Positions 19,581 to 31,228 of a stretch of DNA of 41,132 bases are shown in pieces (positions within the stretch are counted from its first letter, which is position 1; each line of letters starts with the position of its first letter). The notes below the pieces were generated by a model. The model was not told the DNA's origin and searched no databases. It saw only the letters and a program-made list of their open reading frames with translations. The position numbers and the translations under genes are program-made. Source of the DNA: Deinobacterium chartae. Lineage in GTDB: Bacteria; Deinococcota; Deinococci; Deinococcales; Deinococcaceae. Location: contig NZ_JACHHG010000020.1 in NCBI RefSeq assembly GCF_014202645.1, positions 1-41,132 of the forward strand, in the 5' to 3' direction.

Positions 19581-20699
19581 TCAGGCCTGCCAGTCCTGCG
19601 GGCGCGGGCCCAGGCCCAGCCGCCACGCGACCGCCTGCGCGATGCGCTCACCCGCGTGGCCGTCGCCGTACGGGTTGGGACGGCCACGCATGGCTGCCAG
19701 ACGCTGCGGGTGCGCGAGCAGGCCGTTGATCACCTCGAAGGCCCGCTCGGACTCGTTGCCGGCCAGCACCAGCACGCCCGCCTCGAGGCCTTCGGGGCGC
19801 TCGGTGACGTTGCGCAGCACCGCGACCGGCACCTCGAGGGCGGCCCCTTCTTCCTGCAATCCGCCCGAGTCGGTGATCAGCAGTTCGCTCGAGCGCATCA
19901 GCGCGGCCATCTCCGAGTAGTTCAGCGGCTCGATCAGCTGAAAGTTGGGCACATCCGCCAGGTGCGGCTGCACCGCGTCGCGCACCGCCGGGTTGAGGTG
20001 CACCGGGTACACGAAGGTGAACTCGGGGTGCGCTTCGGCCACGCGGCGCAGCGCTCCGGCCAGTTCGCCCATCACCGGCAGGTTCTCGCGGCGGTGCATG
20101 GTGACCGCCACCAGCCGCTGGCCCTGCCACTCGGGTCGCAGCGCCGAGCGGGCGGCGACCGCGCGCACCGCGTCTACGGCGGTCTGCCCGGTGATGAGCA
20201 TGTGCTCCTCGCTCTTGCCTTCGCGCAGCAAGTTGAGCTTGGCCAGCGCGGTCGGCGGAAAGTCCAGGTCGGTCAGCACGTCGGTCAGGCGGCGGTTGGC
20301 CTCTTCGGGAAACGGCTCGCGCATGTTGCCGCTGCGCAGTCCGGCCTCCACGTGACCCACCGGGATGCCCTCGAGGAAAGCGGCCAAGGCCACGCAGAAG
20401 GTGGTGGAGGTGTCGCCGTGCACCAGCACGTAGTCCGCCTCGAGCTCGCGCAGCTTGCGCGCGGCGGCCGGCACGATGCGGCCCACCAGGTCCGGCAGCG
20501 TCTGGCGTTCGGTCATCACCTCGAGGTCGGCGTCCGGCCGGATCGAGAACACCTCGAGGGCCGAGTACAGTTGCTCGCGGTGCTGTCCGGTGACCAGCAC
20601 GATCGGGCGCAGGCCCTCGCTGCGGCCAAGGGCTTCGATGACCGGGGCCATCTTGGTGGCTTCCGGGCGGGTTCCAAAGGCGACAACAACTCGTTTCAC
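19581..20699 (-). CDS. wecB: UDP-N-acetylglucosamine 2-epimerase (non-hydrolysing)
   Basis: Interconverts UDP-GlcNAc and UDP-ManNAc for envelope polysaccharide synthesis. 372 residues, normal length. Signatures: [18 protein letters not shown] (about 4-21), [24 protein letters not shown] (about 94-109), [26 protein letters not shown] (about 114-139), the MHRREN motif (around 206) and [18 protein letters not shown] (about 274-291). Start GTG 20699, overlapping the TGA of the preceding glycosyltransferase gene (GTGA), with GGAG 8 nt upstream. Translational coupling with that gene supports a joint role. Confidence 0.95.
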   Translation of the reverse strand: MKRVVVAFGTRPEATKMAPVIEALGRSEGLRPIVLVTGQHREQLYSALEVFSIRPDADLEVMTERQTLPDLVGRIVPAAARKLRELEADYVLVHGDTSTTFCVALAAFLEGIPVGHVEAGLRSGNMREPFPEEANRRLTDVLTDLDFPPTALAKLNLLREGKSEEHMLITGQTAVDAVRAVAARSALRPEWQGQRLVAVTMHRRENLPVMGELAGALRRVAEAHPEFTFVYPVHLNPAVRDAVQPHLADVPNFQLIEPLNYSEMAALMRSSELLITDSGGLQEEGAALEVPVAVLRNVTERPEGLEAGVLVLAGNESERAFEVINGLLAHPQRLAAMRGRPNPYGDGHAGERIAQAVAWRLGLGPRPQDWQA

Positions 20700-21853
20700 G
20701 CGTTCTCCTGGGGCAGTTCGGGGACCTGCTCGCGACGCTGGGCCATCACGCGGCGAACGACCACCAGCCCCAGCAACAAGACGATGCCCACCGAAACCGT
20801 GACGATGGCATACGGGTTCACACCCTGGGCGATCATACCGATGATGTTAAAAGTCAGGGTAATGGCCCACAGCGTGACCGCTACACCCCGCGCGCTCATG
20901 CGCTCGAGCAGGCGGTGGTGCAGGTGGGTCTTGTCCGGGTTCGAGAGCGGGTTTACGCCGCGCCGCAGGCGGCCGATGAACACCTGGGTGGTGTCCAGGA
21001 TCGGCAGCGCGAAAAACAGCAGCGGGGCGATCAGGCTGGCCCCGGCTCCTACCTTGAGCGTTCCCAGCAGCGACACGGCCGCCAGGGTGTAGCCGAACAG
21101 GTAAGCCCCGGTGTCCCCCATGATGATGCGGCTGGGATTGAAGTTGTAGCGCAGAAAGCCGAGTGCGGCCCCTGCCAGGCCGGCCAGCAGGATCACGGCG
21201 GCGGCGCGGTCGGGGAACTGGGCCGCCACCGCCAGCAGCACCATCGAGGCGATGAAGCCGATGCCGCCGGCCACGCCGTCCACGCCGTCCATCAGGTTAA
21301 AGGCGTTGGTGATGCCCACCACCCACATCAGGGTGATGAAGATGTTCAGTCCCTGCAGCAGCGGTCCCTCGATGCCCGGCCAAAACGGCAGGGTCGAGAG
21401 GTCGATCATCAGGCCGTTGACCATCAGCAGGGCCGAGGCCACCACCTGCACCATCAGGCGGAACAGCGGCGGCAGCCCGAACTGGTCGTCGATAAAGCCG
21501 ACCAGTACCAGCAGCGCCCCGCCCAGCAAAATGGCCAGCACCTGGATCTGTACGCCCTCGATCACGATCGGGCGCAGGGCCCAGGCCACCACCACCGCAA
21601 TGATGAACCCGGCGAAAATCGCCAGCCCTCCCGCGTTGGGCAGCGGCGTCTTGTTCAATCGGCGCGCATTGGGCATGTCGGCCCAGCCAACCTTGATGGC
21701 AAACTCGCGAATGCGCGGGATGAAGCGCTGGGTAAACACCCAGGCTGCCAGGAAGGTCAGCACGACGCTGACGGCACCACGGCCGGTCGGATTGGTAATC
21801 CCGAGCAGCTCCAAAAATTCTTTCACGCCGCCACTCGCCGTTCCTGCTTCCAT
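20696..21853 (-). CDS. Undecaprenyl-phosphate sugar-1-phosphate transferase (WecA/MraY family)
   Basis: Polytopic enzyme moving a sugar-1-phosphate (probably GlcNAc-1-P) from a UDP-sugar to the undecaprenyl-phosphate carrier. 385 residues, about 10-11 membrane helices. Conserved: [12 protein letters not shown] (about 69-80), [14 protein letters not shown] (about 118-131, DD motif), [17 protein letters not shown] (about 183-199), [24 protein letters not shown] (about 232-255) and the cytoplasmic [12 protein letters not shown] (HxHHR-type motif, about 322-333). Start ATG 21853 with AGGAGA 6 nt upstream. Overlaps wecB by 4 nt. Confidence 0.93.
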   Translation of the reverse strand: MEAGTASGGVKEFLELLGITNPTGRGAVSVVLTFLAAWVFTQRFIPRIREFAIKVGWADMPNARRLNKTPLPNAGGLAIFAGFIIAVVVAWALRPIVIEGVQIQVLAILLGGALLVLVGFIDDQFGLPPLFRLMVQVVASALLMVNGLMIDLSTLPFWPGIEGPLLQGLNIFITLMWVVGITNAFNLMDGVDGVAGGIGFIASMVLLAVAAQFPDRAAAVILLAGLAGAALGFLRYNFNPSRIIMGDTGAYLFGYTLAAVSLLGTLKVGAGASLIAPLLFFALPILDTTQVFIGRLRRGVNPLSNPDKTHLHHRLLERMSARGVAVTLWAITLTFNIIGMIAQGVNPYAIVTVSVGIVLLLGLVVVRRVMAQRREQVPELPQENA

Positions 21854-21868
21854 AGGTCTTCTCCTACT

Positions 21869-22492
21869 CTACTTGGTTCCGTAAATGCGGTCCCCGGCGT
21901 CGCCCAGGCCCGGCACAATATAACCGTGATCGTTCAGGTGCGAGTCGATGGCGGCCACCACGATCTCCACGTCCGGGTAAGCCGACTGCACCCGCGCTAC
22001 ACCCTCGGGTGCGGCCAGGATGCTCATCAGCTTGATGTTCTGCGCGCCGCGTTCTTTAAGGGTGCGGATGGCCTCCACCGCGCTTCCGCCGGTCGCCAGC
22101 ATCGGGTCGAGCAGGAAAACGCGCCGCTCCCCGATGTCGCTGGGCAGCTTGGCGTAGTACTCGACCGGGTTCAGGCTCTCGGGGTCACGGTACAGCCCGA
22201 TGTGGCCCACTTTGGCCGCCGGAATCAGGCGTACGATCGAGTCGGCCATGATCAGTCCCGCGCGCAAGATGGCGATCAAGGCCAGCTTCTTGCCGGCCAG
22301 CATCGGCACTTCGGCCTCGGCCACCGGGGTCTGGATGCGCACGGTCTCGGTCTCGAGGTCGCGGGTGGCCTCGTAGGCCATCAGCATCGCGATCTCTGCG
22401 GCCAGCTCGCGGAATTCCTTGGAACCGGTGGTCTCGTCGCGCAGCAGCGACAACTTGTGCTGAACCAGCGGATGGGTCACCAGGGTCACCAT
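21869..22492 (-). CDS. upp: Uracil phosphoribosyltransferase
   Basis: Pyrimidine salvage enzyme making UMP from uracil and PRPP. 207 residues from ATG 22492, matching the usual 208. Conserved [15 protein letters not shown] at the N-terminus, [15 protein letters not shown] (about 71-85), YYAKLPSDI, the PRPP loop [14 protein letters not shown] (about 129-142) and the C-terminal [15 protein letters not shown] lies 8 nt upstream. Its link to the sugar nucleotide genes may simply be UMP supply for UDP-sugars. Spacing is 16 nt from the kinase gene before it and 15 nt to the glycosyltransferase gene after it. Confidence 0.96.
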   Translation of the reverse strand: MVTLVTHPLVQHKLSLLRDETTGSKEFRELAAEIAMLMAYEATRDLETETVRIQTPVAEAEVPMLAGKKLALIAILRAGLIMADSIVRLIPAAKVGHIGLYRDPESLNPVEYYAKLPSDIGERRVFLLDPMLATGGSAVEAIRTLKERGAQNIKLMSILAAPEGVARVQSAYPDVEIVVAAIDSHLNDHGYIVPGLGDAGDRIYGTK

Positions 22493-22508
22493 AATGTTCG
22501 TCCTCGCT

Positions 22509-23324
22509 TCAGGGCAGGGCGAGCGCCTCAAGGCGCTCGAGGGCGTGCAGCGCACGTTCGCGCTTGAACAGGAGCTGTTCTTGGAATGCTTCGGGTTGAT
22601 GCAGCGTGAACCAGTGCAGGTCGTGCAGGCAGGTCAGCGCCAGGTAGGCGCGCAGGCGCGCACGCTCGTGAGGCCCGGAGGCCAGCTCGAGGGCCAGGTT
22701 CAGACTGGTATCGGCAGGCAGCAGGTCCAGGGTCCCGGTCTTGAGCAGGGCCAGGTCACGCATCGGGTCGTCCGGGCCCGCGCGCACCCAGTCCACCACC
22801 AGCACCTCGCCTGCTGCGTTCGTCAGGATGTTGTCCGACCACAGGTCCAGGTGACAGAAACGGGCCTCGGTCTCGAGCAGACCGTGACCCAGCGCTGCCT
22901 CGACCGCCGCGAACAGCGGGCGCAGATCGTGCACCTCAAGGTAACGGAAGCTCTCCAGGCGCCGATGCAGGGCGGTGACGTCCACCATCTGACCGGTCGG
23001 CTCGGCGTGCAGGCCGCGCAGAAAACGGGAGAGGGCCGGGAAGGCGGCAGGCAAGGTGGCGGCCGTGACCGACTCGCCCGCGAAGTAACGGGTGACCAGC
23101 ACCTCGAGCTCCCCTTCGCGCAGCTCGGCCAGCAGCAGATCCGTCAGGCCGGCGCGCCGCAGGTGGGTGGCCTCGAGATCCAGCAGGCCAGGGGCGCGGT
23201 AGACCTTGAGGACCGCGCCGTCGGCCCGGTAGACCTCGCTGTGATGGCCTCCCCCGATGCGGGTAAGAGGGCCATAGCGCCGCTCGAGGGGGGTCAGGTC
23301 CGGATGCCGCACGGGCTTCATCAT
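22509..23324 (-). CDS. APH-like phosphotransferase
   Basis: Small-molecule kinase of the aminoglycoside phosphotransferase/choline kinase fold, 271 residues. [13 protein letters not shown] (about 34-46) contains the ATP-binding Lys, [25 protein letters not shown] (about 153-177) contains the catalytic H-x-D-x-x-x-x-N loop and the D-W (DFG-like) metal ligand. The natural substrate is unknown; resistance activity should not be assumed. The start is one of two adjacent ATG codons (23324 or 23321). Sits 36 nt after the HD-GYP-like gene and 16 nt before upp, so probably within one transcript. Confidence 0.85.
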   Translation of the reverse strand: MMKPVRHPDLTPLERRYGPLTRIGGGHHSEVYRADGAVLKVYRAPGLLDLEATHLRRAGLTDLLLAELREGELEVLVTRYFAGESVTAATLPAAFPALSRFLRGLHAEPTGQMVDVTALHRRLESFRYLEVHDLRPLFAAVEAALGHGLLETEARFCHLDLWSDNILTNAAGEVLVVDWVRAGPDDPMRDLALLKTGTLDLLPADTSLNLALELASGPHERARLRAYLALTCLHDLHWFTLHQPEAFQEQLLFKRERALHALERLEALALP

Positions 23325-23360
23325 AGCCGATCCGTCCCGGGGGCGAGCAGGGCGCCCGGT

Positions 23361-24449
23361 TCAGTGGCTGGTCGGGAAGATACCGTCCGGTCGCAGCTCG
23401 GCGGTCGAGCGGCCCTTTTGCAGCACCTGGCCCAGGCGTTCGACGATCTGCGGGTCAAGCTCGCTGCCCGCCATCCCCTGCAGGCGGCGCAGTCCTTCGG
23501 GAGCCGAGAGCTGCTCGCCGCGCTCGGAGGTCAGGTGGTCGTAGGTATTGCAAGCGGCGATGATGCGGCCATAGATCGAGATCGCCTCGGCACGCAGGCC
23601 CTGCGGCTTGCCCTGGCCGTCCCAACGCTCGTGGTGATGCAAGACACCCATGCGGGCCGCTGACAGGGCGGGCAGGTCGCTGAGCAGGTTGTACCCCAGC
23701 TGGGCGTGCTCACCGCCGTCTTGGTCGTTGAGGCCGTCTTGCAGCAGCTTGCCGATGTCGTGCAGCATCGCCGCGAACCACAGCTCCTGCAATTCCGGTA
23801 GCGACAGGTCCAGCTCGCGTCCCACCGCGATGGCGTACGAGGTCACGCGCTGCGCGTGGCCCAGCAGCGTGAAATCGCGCGCCTCCACCGCCTCCACGAA
23901 CGAGCGGGTCAGCCCCCAGGCCAGCTGCTGATACGAGTTGAACGAGGCGATCAGCTCGACCAGCGGTGTGACCGCCTGGGCAAAACGGGTGACCGCCTCG
24001 AGGGCGGCCGGGTTGAAGGTGCCCGAGCCGTAGGCGTCCAGAACAATCGCGCCCAGGATCTGGCTGCGGTCCCGCAGCGGTACGACCAGGCTCGAGGTCA
24101 CCTCGCGCAGGCCCAGCGAGGCCAGCTTGGCGCGCACCTCGGGGCTGTTGGGCTGGAACAGTTCGGCGGCCAGGTTGGTGGCGACCCGCGCCATCCCGCC
24201 GTTCCAGGGGCCGGTCAGCTCGAGGCCGATCATTTCGCGACCGTATCCGGCCACCGCGGCCACCCGGTCGGTGCCCTCGCGCACGACCGCGTAGCCGCGG
24301 GTGGCGGTGGGGGCGACCTGGATCGCGTAGACCAGGGTGGCGGTGAGCAGGCTCTCGAGGTTGCGGCTCGCGACCAGCTCGCTCAGGGCCCGCATCAGGT
24401 CCGGGGCGTTGCTCGGCACGTTGGTATCGGTCGTTTTTCTGCGAAACAT
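23361..24449 (-). CDS. GAF / HD-GYP-like phosphohydrolase with divergent active site
   Basis: 362 residues from ATG 24449 (GAGGTG 9 nt upstream; an in-frame GTG lies 12 nt earlier). A GAF-like sensory domain (about 15-165) precedes an HD domain with LLGHAQRVTSYA, AMLHDIGKLLQDG (HD pair near 230), GEHAQLGYNLL, LHHHERWDGQGKPQGL and a late NTYDHLTSERG. In active HD-GYP c-di-GMP phosphodiesterases the latter blocks normally read DGxGYP and ADxYD; here they read DGQGKP and CNTYD. Activity or nucleotide preference may therefore differ. First gene of the likely HD-GYP/APH/upp/glycosyltransferase/wecB run. Confidence 0.85.
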   Translation of the reverse strand: MFRRKTTDTNVPSNAPDLMRALSELVASRNLESLLTATLVYAIQVAPTATRGYAVVREGTDRVAAVAGYGREMIGLELTGPWNGGMARVATNLAAELFQPNSPEVRAKLASLGLREVTSSLVVPLRDRSQILGAIVLDAYGSGTFNPAALEAVTRFAQAVTPLVELIASFNSYQQLAWGLTRSFVEAVEARDFTLLGHAQRVTSYAIAVGRELDLSLPELQELWFAAMLHDIGKLLQDGLNDQDGGEHAQLGYNLLSDLPALSAARMGVLHHHERWDGQGKPQGLRAEAISIYGRIIAACNTYDHLTSERGEQLSAPEGLRRLQGMAGSELDPQIVERLGQVLQKGRSTAELRPDGIFPTSH

Positions 24450-24461
24450 GCTGCGATTCAC

Positions 24462-24560
24462 CTCGGCAATCGGATGCGGTAGAAGTCGGCTTATTTTATA
24501 TCCGAGCCTGAATGAAAATTATGGAATTTCGCAAATATCCTTAAGATAATTTAAACGCGT
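24462..24560 (-). promoter_or_regulatory. AT-rich upstream region of the HD-GYP-led gene run
   Basis: A markedly AT-rich stretch with TATAAA-like and CATAAT-like hexamers on the minus strand, unlike the GC-rich surroundings. Likely promoter region for the minus-strand run starting at 24449, but no single -35/-10 pair stands out. Confidence 0.4.
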
Positions 24561-24600
24561 CGTCACCGCCCGGCCGTGCCGGCCCGCGCCTCAAACGAGC

Positions 24601-24632
24601 GGCGTCCCTCCCGCACGAACAGGAAGGACGCC
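24601..24632 (-). terminator. Possible terminator after etfA
   Basis: GGCGTCC (24601-24607) and GGACGCC (24626-24632), with a further inner CC/GG pairing. On the minus strand it is followed by GCTCGTTTG, a weak T-run, about 12 nt after the etfA stop. Confidence 0.5.
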
Positions 24633-24644
24633 ACCGAAGCGGTC

Positions 24645-25595
24645 TCAGCGCCGGGTCGCTTCGATCAGGGCCGGAACGATGACGTTCAAGTCCCCCACGA
24701 TGCCGTAATCGGCCACCTTGAAAATCGGGGCTTCGGGGTCCTTGTTGACCGCCACGATGTACTTGCTCTTGCCCATGCCGGACATGTGCTGCACCGCGCC
24801 CGACACGCCCACGGCGATGTAGGCCTGGGGAGCGACGGTCTTGCCGGTCTGCCCGACCTGCTCGCTGTACGGGCGCCAGCCCGCGTCCACCACCGCGCGG
24901 GTCGCGCCCACCCCGGCACCGATGTTGTCGGCCAGCGTCTCGATCAGCTCGGCGAAACGCTCGGGGCTGCCCACGCCACGGCCGCCGGTCACGACCACGT
25001 CGGCCTCGGCCAACGGCACCCGGCTGCTCTTTTCCACGGTCTTACCGGTGATCCGCACCCTCGAGGCGGGAAGCTCGAGGTCCACGTCGTACTGCTCACC
25101 GGCGGTAGCCTGCGGCTCGGCGGCGGGGAAAGCGCCCGGCTTGACGCTCACGATCAGCACCGGCGCGTCGGCCTCGACCGTCTCGGTCACGCGCGCCAGG
25201 TAGGTGTAGCGCTGCGCGCGCAGCGCGCTCCCCGCCCCCTCGAGCGAGATGACGTCCTCGAGCAGGGGTGCATCGAGCTTCACGGCCACGCGCGCGCTGA
25301 ACTCGCGGCCCGCGCGGCTGCCCGCCACGAACACGGTGTGGGCCTCGCCCTCGCTGGCGATCTGGGCGGTGGCCGCCGCCCACAGCTCGGGGTTGTAGCT
25401 CGCGAGGCGGGCGTCATCGCCCACCAGCACCTGATCCACGTACGGGGCAACCTCGTCGGCGATGCTCGCCACGCCCTGACCGAGCACCAGCGCGGTCAGC
25501 GGGCCCTCGCGGCCCGAGGCGTGCGCAGCCGCAACCATCTCCAGGGTGCTCTTGGCCAGCTTGCCGCCGCTGTATTCGGCAACGATCAGAATCAC
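24645..25595 (-). CDS. etfA: Electron transfer flavoprotein alpha subunit
   Basis: FAD-binding subunit of the heterodimer that takes electrons from acyl-CoA dehydrogenases and passes them to the quinone pool. 316 residues. N-terminal [21 protein letters not shown]-terminal FAD domain with [13 protein letters not shown] (about 201-213), [41 protein letters not shown] (about 228-269), then [26 protein letters not shown], all classical. Start GTG 25595 overlaps the etfB stop (GTGA), giving translational coupling. Two acyl-CoA dehydrogenase genes upstream on the same strand are its expected partners. Confidence 0.97.
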   Translation of the reverse strand: MILIVAEYSGGKLAKSTLEMVAAAHASGREGPLTALVLGQGVASIADEVAPYVDQVLVGDDARLASYNPELWAAATAQIASEGEAHTVFVAGSRAGREFSARVAVKLDAPLLEDVISLEGAGSALRAQRYTYLARVTETVEADAPVLIVSVKPGAFPAAEPQATAGEQYDVDLELPASRVRITGKTVEKSSRVPLAEADVVVTGGRGVGSPERFAELIETLADNIGAGVGATRAVVDAGWRPYSEQVGQTGKTVAPQAYIAVGVSGAVQHMSGMGKSKYIVAVNKDPEAPIFKVADYGIVGDLNVIVPALIEATRR

Positions 25596-26353
25596 AGGTT
25601 CACCTTCGCTTCGTTGCGCAGCAGGTTCAGCAGTTCGCTGGCAGCCTGCTGGGGGTCCTTGCCGTCGATCAGCTTATTCATGCGCTGGCGCACCTGGATG
25701 GTGGATTCCACCGTGCGCACCCGGGCGCCGCTCACGCCGTACTTGCCCAGGTCGTCCTTGCGCAGTTCCTTCTTCTTGGCCTTCATGATGTTGGGCAGCG
25801 TGGGGTAGCGCGGCTCGTTGAGGCCCTGCTGGGTGCCGATCACGGCGGGCAGGTCCACCTCGAAGCTCTCGTTGCCCTCGTCCACGTCGTGGCGCCCCTT
25901 GAGGGTCTGCCCCTCGAGGCTGAGCTGGTTGGTCCAGGTGAGCTGCGGCCAGCCGAGGCGCTCGGCGGTGGCCGGCCCCAGAGCCTGGCTGTCCCAGTCG
26001 GCCTGCTGGCTGCCCACCAAAATCAGGTCTGCGCCCTCTTCCTGAGCGATCTGGGCAATGACCTTCGACAGGGTCACCGGGTCCAGCGCCCCGTCGGCCT
26101 CCACGTGAATGGCGCGGTCAGCGCCCATGGCGAGCGCGGTGCGCAGCGCGTCTTCGGTGCGCTTGGGGCCCACGCCCACGGCCACCACCTCGGCGTCCGC
26201 GCCGCCCTCGCGCAGGCGCAGCGCTTCTTCTACGCCGTACTCGTCCATGCCGTCGATCACCAGGGTGGCCCCCTCGAGGTCCACCGCGCCGTTCTGGATG
26301 CGGATGCGCGCCTCGCCGTCGGGCACTTGGCGCACGAGAGTCAGGATCTTCAC
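25592..26353 (-). CDS. etfB: Electron transfer flavoprotein beta subunit
   Basis: AMP-binding partner of EtfA. 253 residues from GTG 26353, where [18 protein letters not shown] matches the family N-terminus; GGAG lies 8 nt upstream. The family blocks [15 protein letters not shown] (about 38-52), [57 protein letters not shown] and the Lys-rich MKAKKKEL are present. Its ribosome-binding site lies in a small perfect hairpin at 26359-26374. Confidence 0.96.
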   Translation of the reverse strand: MKILTLVRQVPDGEARIRIQNGAVDLEGATLVIDGMDEYGVEEALRLREGGADAEVVAVGVGPKRTEDALRTALAMGADRAIHVEADGALDPVTLSKVIAQIAQEEGADLILVGSQQADWDSQALGPATAERLGWPQLTWTNQLSLEGQTLKGRHDVDEGNESFEVDLPAVIGTQQGLNEPRYPTLPNIMKAKKKELRKDDLGKYGVSGARVRTVESTIQVRQRMNKLIDGKDPQQAASELLNLLRNEAKVNL

Positions 26354-26358
26354 GGTTA

Positions 26359-26374
26359 AACTCCTTCGGGAGTT
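26359..26374 (-). promoter_or_regulatory. Hairpin sequestering the etfB ribosome-binding site
   Basis: On the minus strand AACTCC, loop CGAA, GGAGTT: a perfect 6-bp stem whose 3' arm contains the GGAG used for etfB, 8 nt before the GTG. Could limit ribosome access until melted. Confidence 0.5.
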
Positions 26375-26550
26375 GTCAGTTAAAACTTTCGGGTTCGGCA
26401 CGCGCCCACCCGGCCTGGACCAACTCAGGCACAGAGTATCAGACGTAGCCGGGAACGGGCGTGCACAGCGGAAACGGATCGCCAACCGGGCGGTGATCCT
26501 CGTTATTGCCCCGGCTGGCAGGGCAGCGCTTCACCGCCCAGGGCTCCGGC

Positions 26551-27690
<1,140 letters not shown>

Positions 27691-27711
27691 GGTGTCCTCT
27701 TTTCTCCTGGG

Positions 27712-27726
27712 ATTGTACCGAGTACA
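27712..27726 (-). promoter_or_regulatory. Promoter -10 box overlapping a 13-bp inverted repeat
   Basis: TACAAT on the minus strand (27717-27712) overlaps TGTAC-CGA-GTACA (27714-27726), a perfect 5-bp-arm palindrome. A repressor site covering the -10 box is possible but the repeat is short. Confidence 0.35.
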
Positions 27727-27797
27727 GAATTGTTTTGGGAAGGGTGGGCAGATCTCGTAGCGCCGCCTCGAGGAGAACGCCCCCCCGCGCGTCCGGC

Positions 27798-28946
<1,149 letters not shown>

Positions 28947-28969
28947 GGTTGAAATCTCCCCGTAGTCCA

Positions 28970-28985
28970 TCGAACGTTTGTTCGA
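28970..28985. promoter_or_regulatory. Candidate operator of acyl-CoA dehydrogenase gene
   Basis: TCGAAC-GTTT-GTTCGA, perfect 6-bp arms with a 4-nt spacer, located 9-24 nt downstream of the -10 box TAGAAT (minus strand, 29000-28995). Size and placement suit a TetR-family repressor such as those controlling fatty-acid oxidation, which is inference. Confidence 0.5.
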
Positions 28986-28994
28986 CTTTTTCTG

Positions 28995-29000
28995 ATTCTA
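28995..29000 (-). promoter_or_regulatory. -10 box upstream of acyl-CoA dehydrogenase gene
   Basis: TAGAAT on the minus strand, directly preceded by TG, about 48 nt before the ATG at 28946. The candidate operator is just downstream. Confidence 0.45.
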
Positions 29001-29070
29001 CATGCCCCGCCGCACAAGTCCGCCCTGCCGAATCCGAAGCTCTCCCACCCTCGCCCCCAGCCCCCTGGTC

Positions 29071-29076
29071 TACACT
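29071..29076 (+). promoter_or_regulatory. -10 box of leaderless ispH promoter
   Basis: TACACT, six bases, ATG (29083). This decides the ispH start over upstream in-frame codons. Confidence 0.6.
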
Positions 29077-29082
29077 GAAGGC

Positions 29083-30057
29083 ATGATCGAGCGCGTCCAC
29101 CTGGCCAAACCCCGCGGCTTCTGCGCGGGCGTGGTCATGGCGATCCAGGCCGTCGAAAAGGCCGCCGCGACCGAACCCAAACCGGTGACGGTCTACCATT
29201 CCATCGTTCACAACCACACCGTGGTGGAGCGCCTGGGCAACCAGGGCGTCCACTTCGTGGAAGACCTCGAGAGCCTCGAGCGCCTGCCCGAAGGCGGCGA
29301 CACCGTGGTGTTCTCGGCGCACGGGGTGAGCCCCCGCGTGCGCGAGCGCGCCCGCGAGCTGGGAGTGGCCACCATCGACGCCACCTGCCCGCTGGTCACC
29401 AAGGTGCACACCGAGGCCAAGAAATACGCCCGCGAGGGCTACCACATTCTCCTGATCGGCGACTCGGCCAGCCACCAGGAGGTGATCGGCACGCGCGGCG
29501 AAGCCCCCGAGGCCACCACGGTGGTGGGCGTACTGGGCAAGAGCGGCCCCGGCCTCGAAGATCCCTACCGCGTGCAGGTACCCGACCCCCAGCGGGTGGT
29601 GGTCCTGACCCAGACCACCTTGTCGGTGGATGACACCCGCAAGACCGTGGCGATCCTCAAGCAGCGTTTCCCGGCGCTGGTGATCCCGCCCTCCGAGGAC
29701 CTGTGCTACGCCACCAAGAACCGCCAGGACGCGGTCAAGAACATTGCCCCGCAAGTCGACGCCTTTCTGGTGCTGACCTCCACCCACTCCTCCAACGGCA
29801 TGCGCCTGCTCGAGCTGGCCGAGAACCTGTGCGGCCGCGCCTACCGCCTCGAGACCGCCCGCGACCTCGAGAACATCGACCTCTCGGGCGTGCGCTCGGT
29901 GGGCATCACCTCGGCGGCCTCCACACCCGACGACCTGGTTCAGGAGGTCGTGGCCCACTTCCGCGCACGCAACGCCGCCCTCGAGGTGATCGAGGAGGGC
30001 GAGTGGGAGAACATCGAGTTCCGCGAGGCCAAAAAGGTGCTGCCCGCAGCGCGCTGA
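29083..30057 (+). CDS. ispH: 4-hydroxy-3-methylbut-2-enyl diphosphate reductase
   Basis: Last step of the MEP isoprenoid pathway, reducing HMBPP to IPP and DMAPP with a [4Fe-4S] cluster. 324 residues from ATG 29083. Cluster ligands: Cys in PRGFCAGV (residue 14), Cys in [12 protein letters not shown] (about 105), Cys in [12 protein letters not shown] (about 207). The substrate-binding His residues occur in VYHSIVHN (about 44) and [29 protein letters not shown] near the end is the conserved TAGASTP-like loop. No ribosome-binding site, consistent with the leaderless promoter. Followed by a hairpin at 30072. Confidence 0.96.
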   Translation: MIERVHLAKPRGFCAGVVMAIQAVEKAAATEPKPVTVYHSIVHNHTVVERLGNQGVHFVEDLESLERLPEGGDTVVFSAHGVSPRVRERARELGVATIDATCPLVTKVHTEAKKYAREGYHILLIGDSASHQEVIGTRGEAPEATTVVGVLGKSGPGLEDPYRVQVPDPQRVVVLTQTTLSVDDTRKTVAILKQRFPALVIPPSEDLCYATKNRQDAVKNIAPQVDAFLVLTSTHSSNGMRLLELAENLCGRAYRLETARDLENIDLSGVRSVGITSAASTPDDLVQEVVAHFRARNAALEVIEEGEWENIEFREAKKVLPAAR

Positions 30058-30071
30058 GCGCGCCGCAACGC

Positions 30072-30111
30072 CCGTGGGCTGGCTCCGCCAAGGACCGGCC
30101 CACGGCCTTTT
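30072..30111 (+). terminator. Terminator after ispH
   Basis: CCGTGGGC (30072-30079) and GCCCACGG (30098-30105) form an 8-bp stem, followed by CCTTTTC. Confidence 0.65.
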
Positions 30112-30158
30112 CAGGCCCGGTTCAGCGGCTACCTGCTACGCTGCGCGCGGAGGTCGAG

Positions 30159-30467
30159 ATGATCGAAGGGCTGACCGCAGGGTTGATCGGACTGACGCTG
30201 GCGGGCACCGCGCTTCACCTGTACGGGCGCAGGGTGCGGCGGCCAGCGCTGATGCTACTCGGGGCCCTAGACGGCCTGTACCCGCCGCTGCTGCTGGCGT
30301 GGGCGTCGCTGCTGCCGCACCTCGAGGGACCCGGCTCCGCGCTGCCGCTGGCCGTGCGCCTGCTGCTGCCGCCGCTGTTGCCGGCGCTGGCCGCAGCCGC
30401 CTGGGTCAGCCTCCCGTCTCGGGCCCCGGCGGCTGGCCGCTTCCGGCCCTACTCGGCGCGCAGGTAG
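30159..30467 (+). CDS. Small integral membrane protein, unknown
   Basis: 102 residues, no family recognised. Very hydrophobic with roughly three helices: LTAGLIGLTLAGTALHLY (about 4-21), LMLLGALDGLYPPLLLAWASLLP (about 31-53) and AVRLLLPPLLPALAAAAWVSL (about 63-84), ending in a basic tail ([10 protein letters not shown]). GGAGG lies 6 nt before the ATG. The 3' end overlaps the convergent gene by 19 nt. Moderate confidence because the segment is short and GC-rich. Confidence 0.55.
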   Translation: MIEGLTAGLIGLTLAGTALHLYGRRVRRPALMLLGALDGLYPPLLLAWASLLPHLEGPGSALPLAVRLLLPPLLPALAAAAWVSLPSRAPAAGRFRPYSARR

Positions 30468-31228
30468 CCGCCCTTGATCAGGGCGTTCAGGACCGGCTCG
30501 AGGTCGTGCAGCGGCTGATCGTGCCGCAGCGCGTAGTCTGCCGGGGTACGCCCGCTGCCCAGGTGCTTGATGAACTCCAGCGCAAAAGCCCCCACCTCGG
30601 TCTTGAACACCTGATGCACCGCCGTGATCGGGTTAAGAGCGTCACGGCCCCGCAGGGTCAGCGCGTAGTTCTGGTGCGCCCAGCCGGCCAGCGGTTTGGG
30701 CAGAATCAGGGTCTGCGGGCGCAGCGGGGCCGGGAAAACGCCCTCCTCGAAGGTCGCCTCGAGGCGGGCGAACGGGACACCGTCGCGCAGCAAGCTGCTG
30801 CCCGCCGGACCGGTGAGCACCCCGGTAAAGCCCTCGTTGGGGGGAACTTTCCAGACCCGCTGGCTCACGCCCGACAGCGCGTGGGCCACCTCGGGCCGCA
30901 GCTCGTAAGCGTCCAGCGAGGCACCGGCCGTAAAAACGTTCAGCAGGTCGCCCAGCGCCATCTCCCCGTGGTGCTGTTCCGAGGCGGCGGCAACCGCGCG
31001 GCCCTCGTAGACCAGCACGTGTACCTGCTGCTCCTCGAGGTGAGCATGCAGGTGCCCGTACCAGGAAGTGTCGTGCAGGTGCCGCAAGAACGCGTGCAGG
31101 TCACAAAACGATGCGCCCAGGCCTCGGAAGCTGACCTCACCGGTCGGTAACAGGCGCACCAGCGGAGCCTTGGCCTCGGGAAACATCCGCTGCAAGACCG
31201 GCAGGGTGTCGCGACCAGCTCGGCTCAT
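30449..31228 (-). CDS. Uncharacterised protein, possibly DUF4388/PATAN-like
   Basis: 259 residues from ATG 31228, whose ATGA overlaps the stop of the gene before it. N-terminal part [68 protein letters not shown] shows, in outline, the helix/strand order and late Gly pattern of the DUF4388 (PATAN) domain, a bacterial signalling module. This is a weak match by eye. The C-terminal 90 residues ([24 protein letters not shown]...) look like a winged-helix-sized alpha/beta unit without recognised motif. No membrane segment. Third gene of the NUDIX operon. Confidence 0.7.
   Translation of the reverse strand: MSRAGRDTLPVLQRMFPEAKAPLVRLLPTGEVSFRGLGASFCDLHAFLRHLHDTSWYGHLHAHLEEQQVHVLVYEGRAVAAASEQHHGEMALGDLLNVFTAGASLDAYELRPEVAHALSGVSQRVWKVPPNEGFTGVLTGPAGSSLLRDGVPFARLEATFEEGVFPAPLRPQTLILPKPLAGWAHQNYALTLRGRDALNPITAVHQVFKTEVGAFALEFIKHLGSGRTPADYALRHDQPLHDLEPVLNALIKGGYLRAE

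Noticed and set aside
22509-23324. Aminoglycoside resistance gene
   Set aside because: Only the APH-like kinase fold motifs are visible. Chromosomal members of this fold have many substrates, and the context is nucleotide/sugar metabolism.
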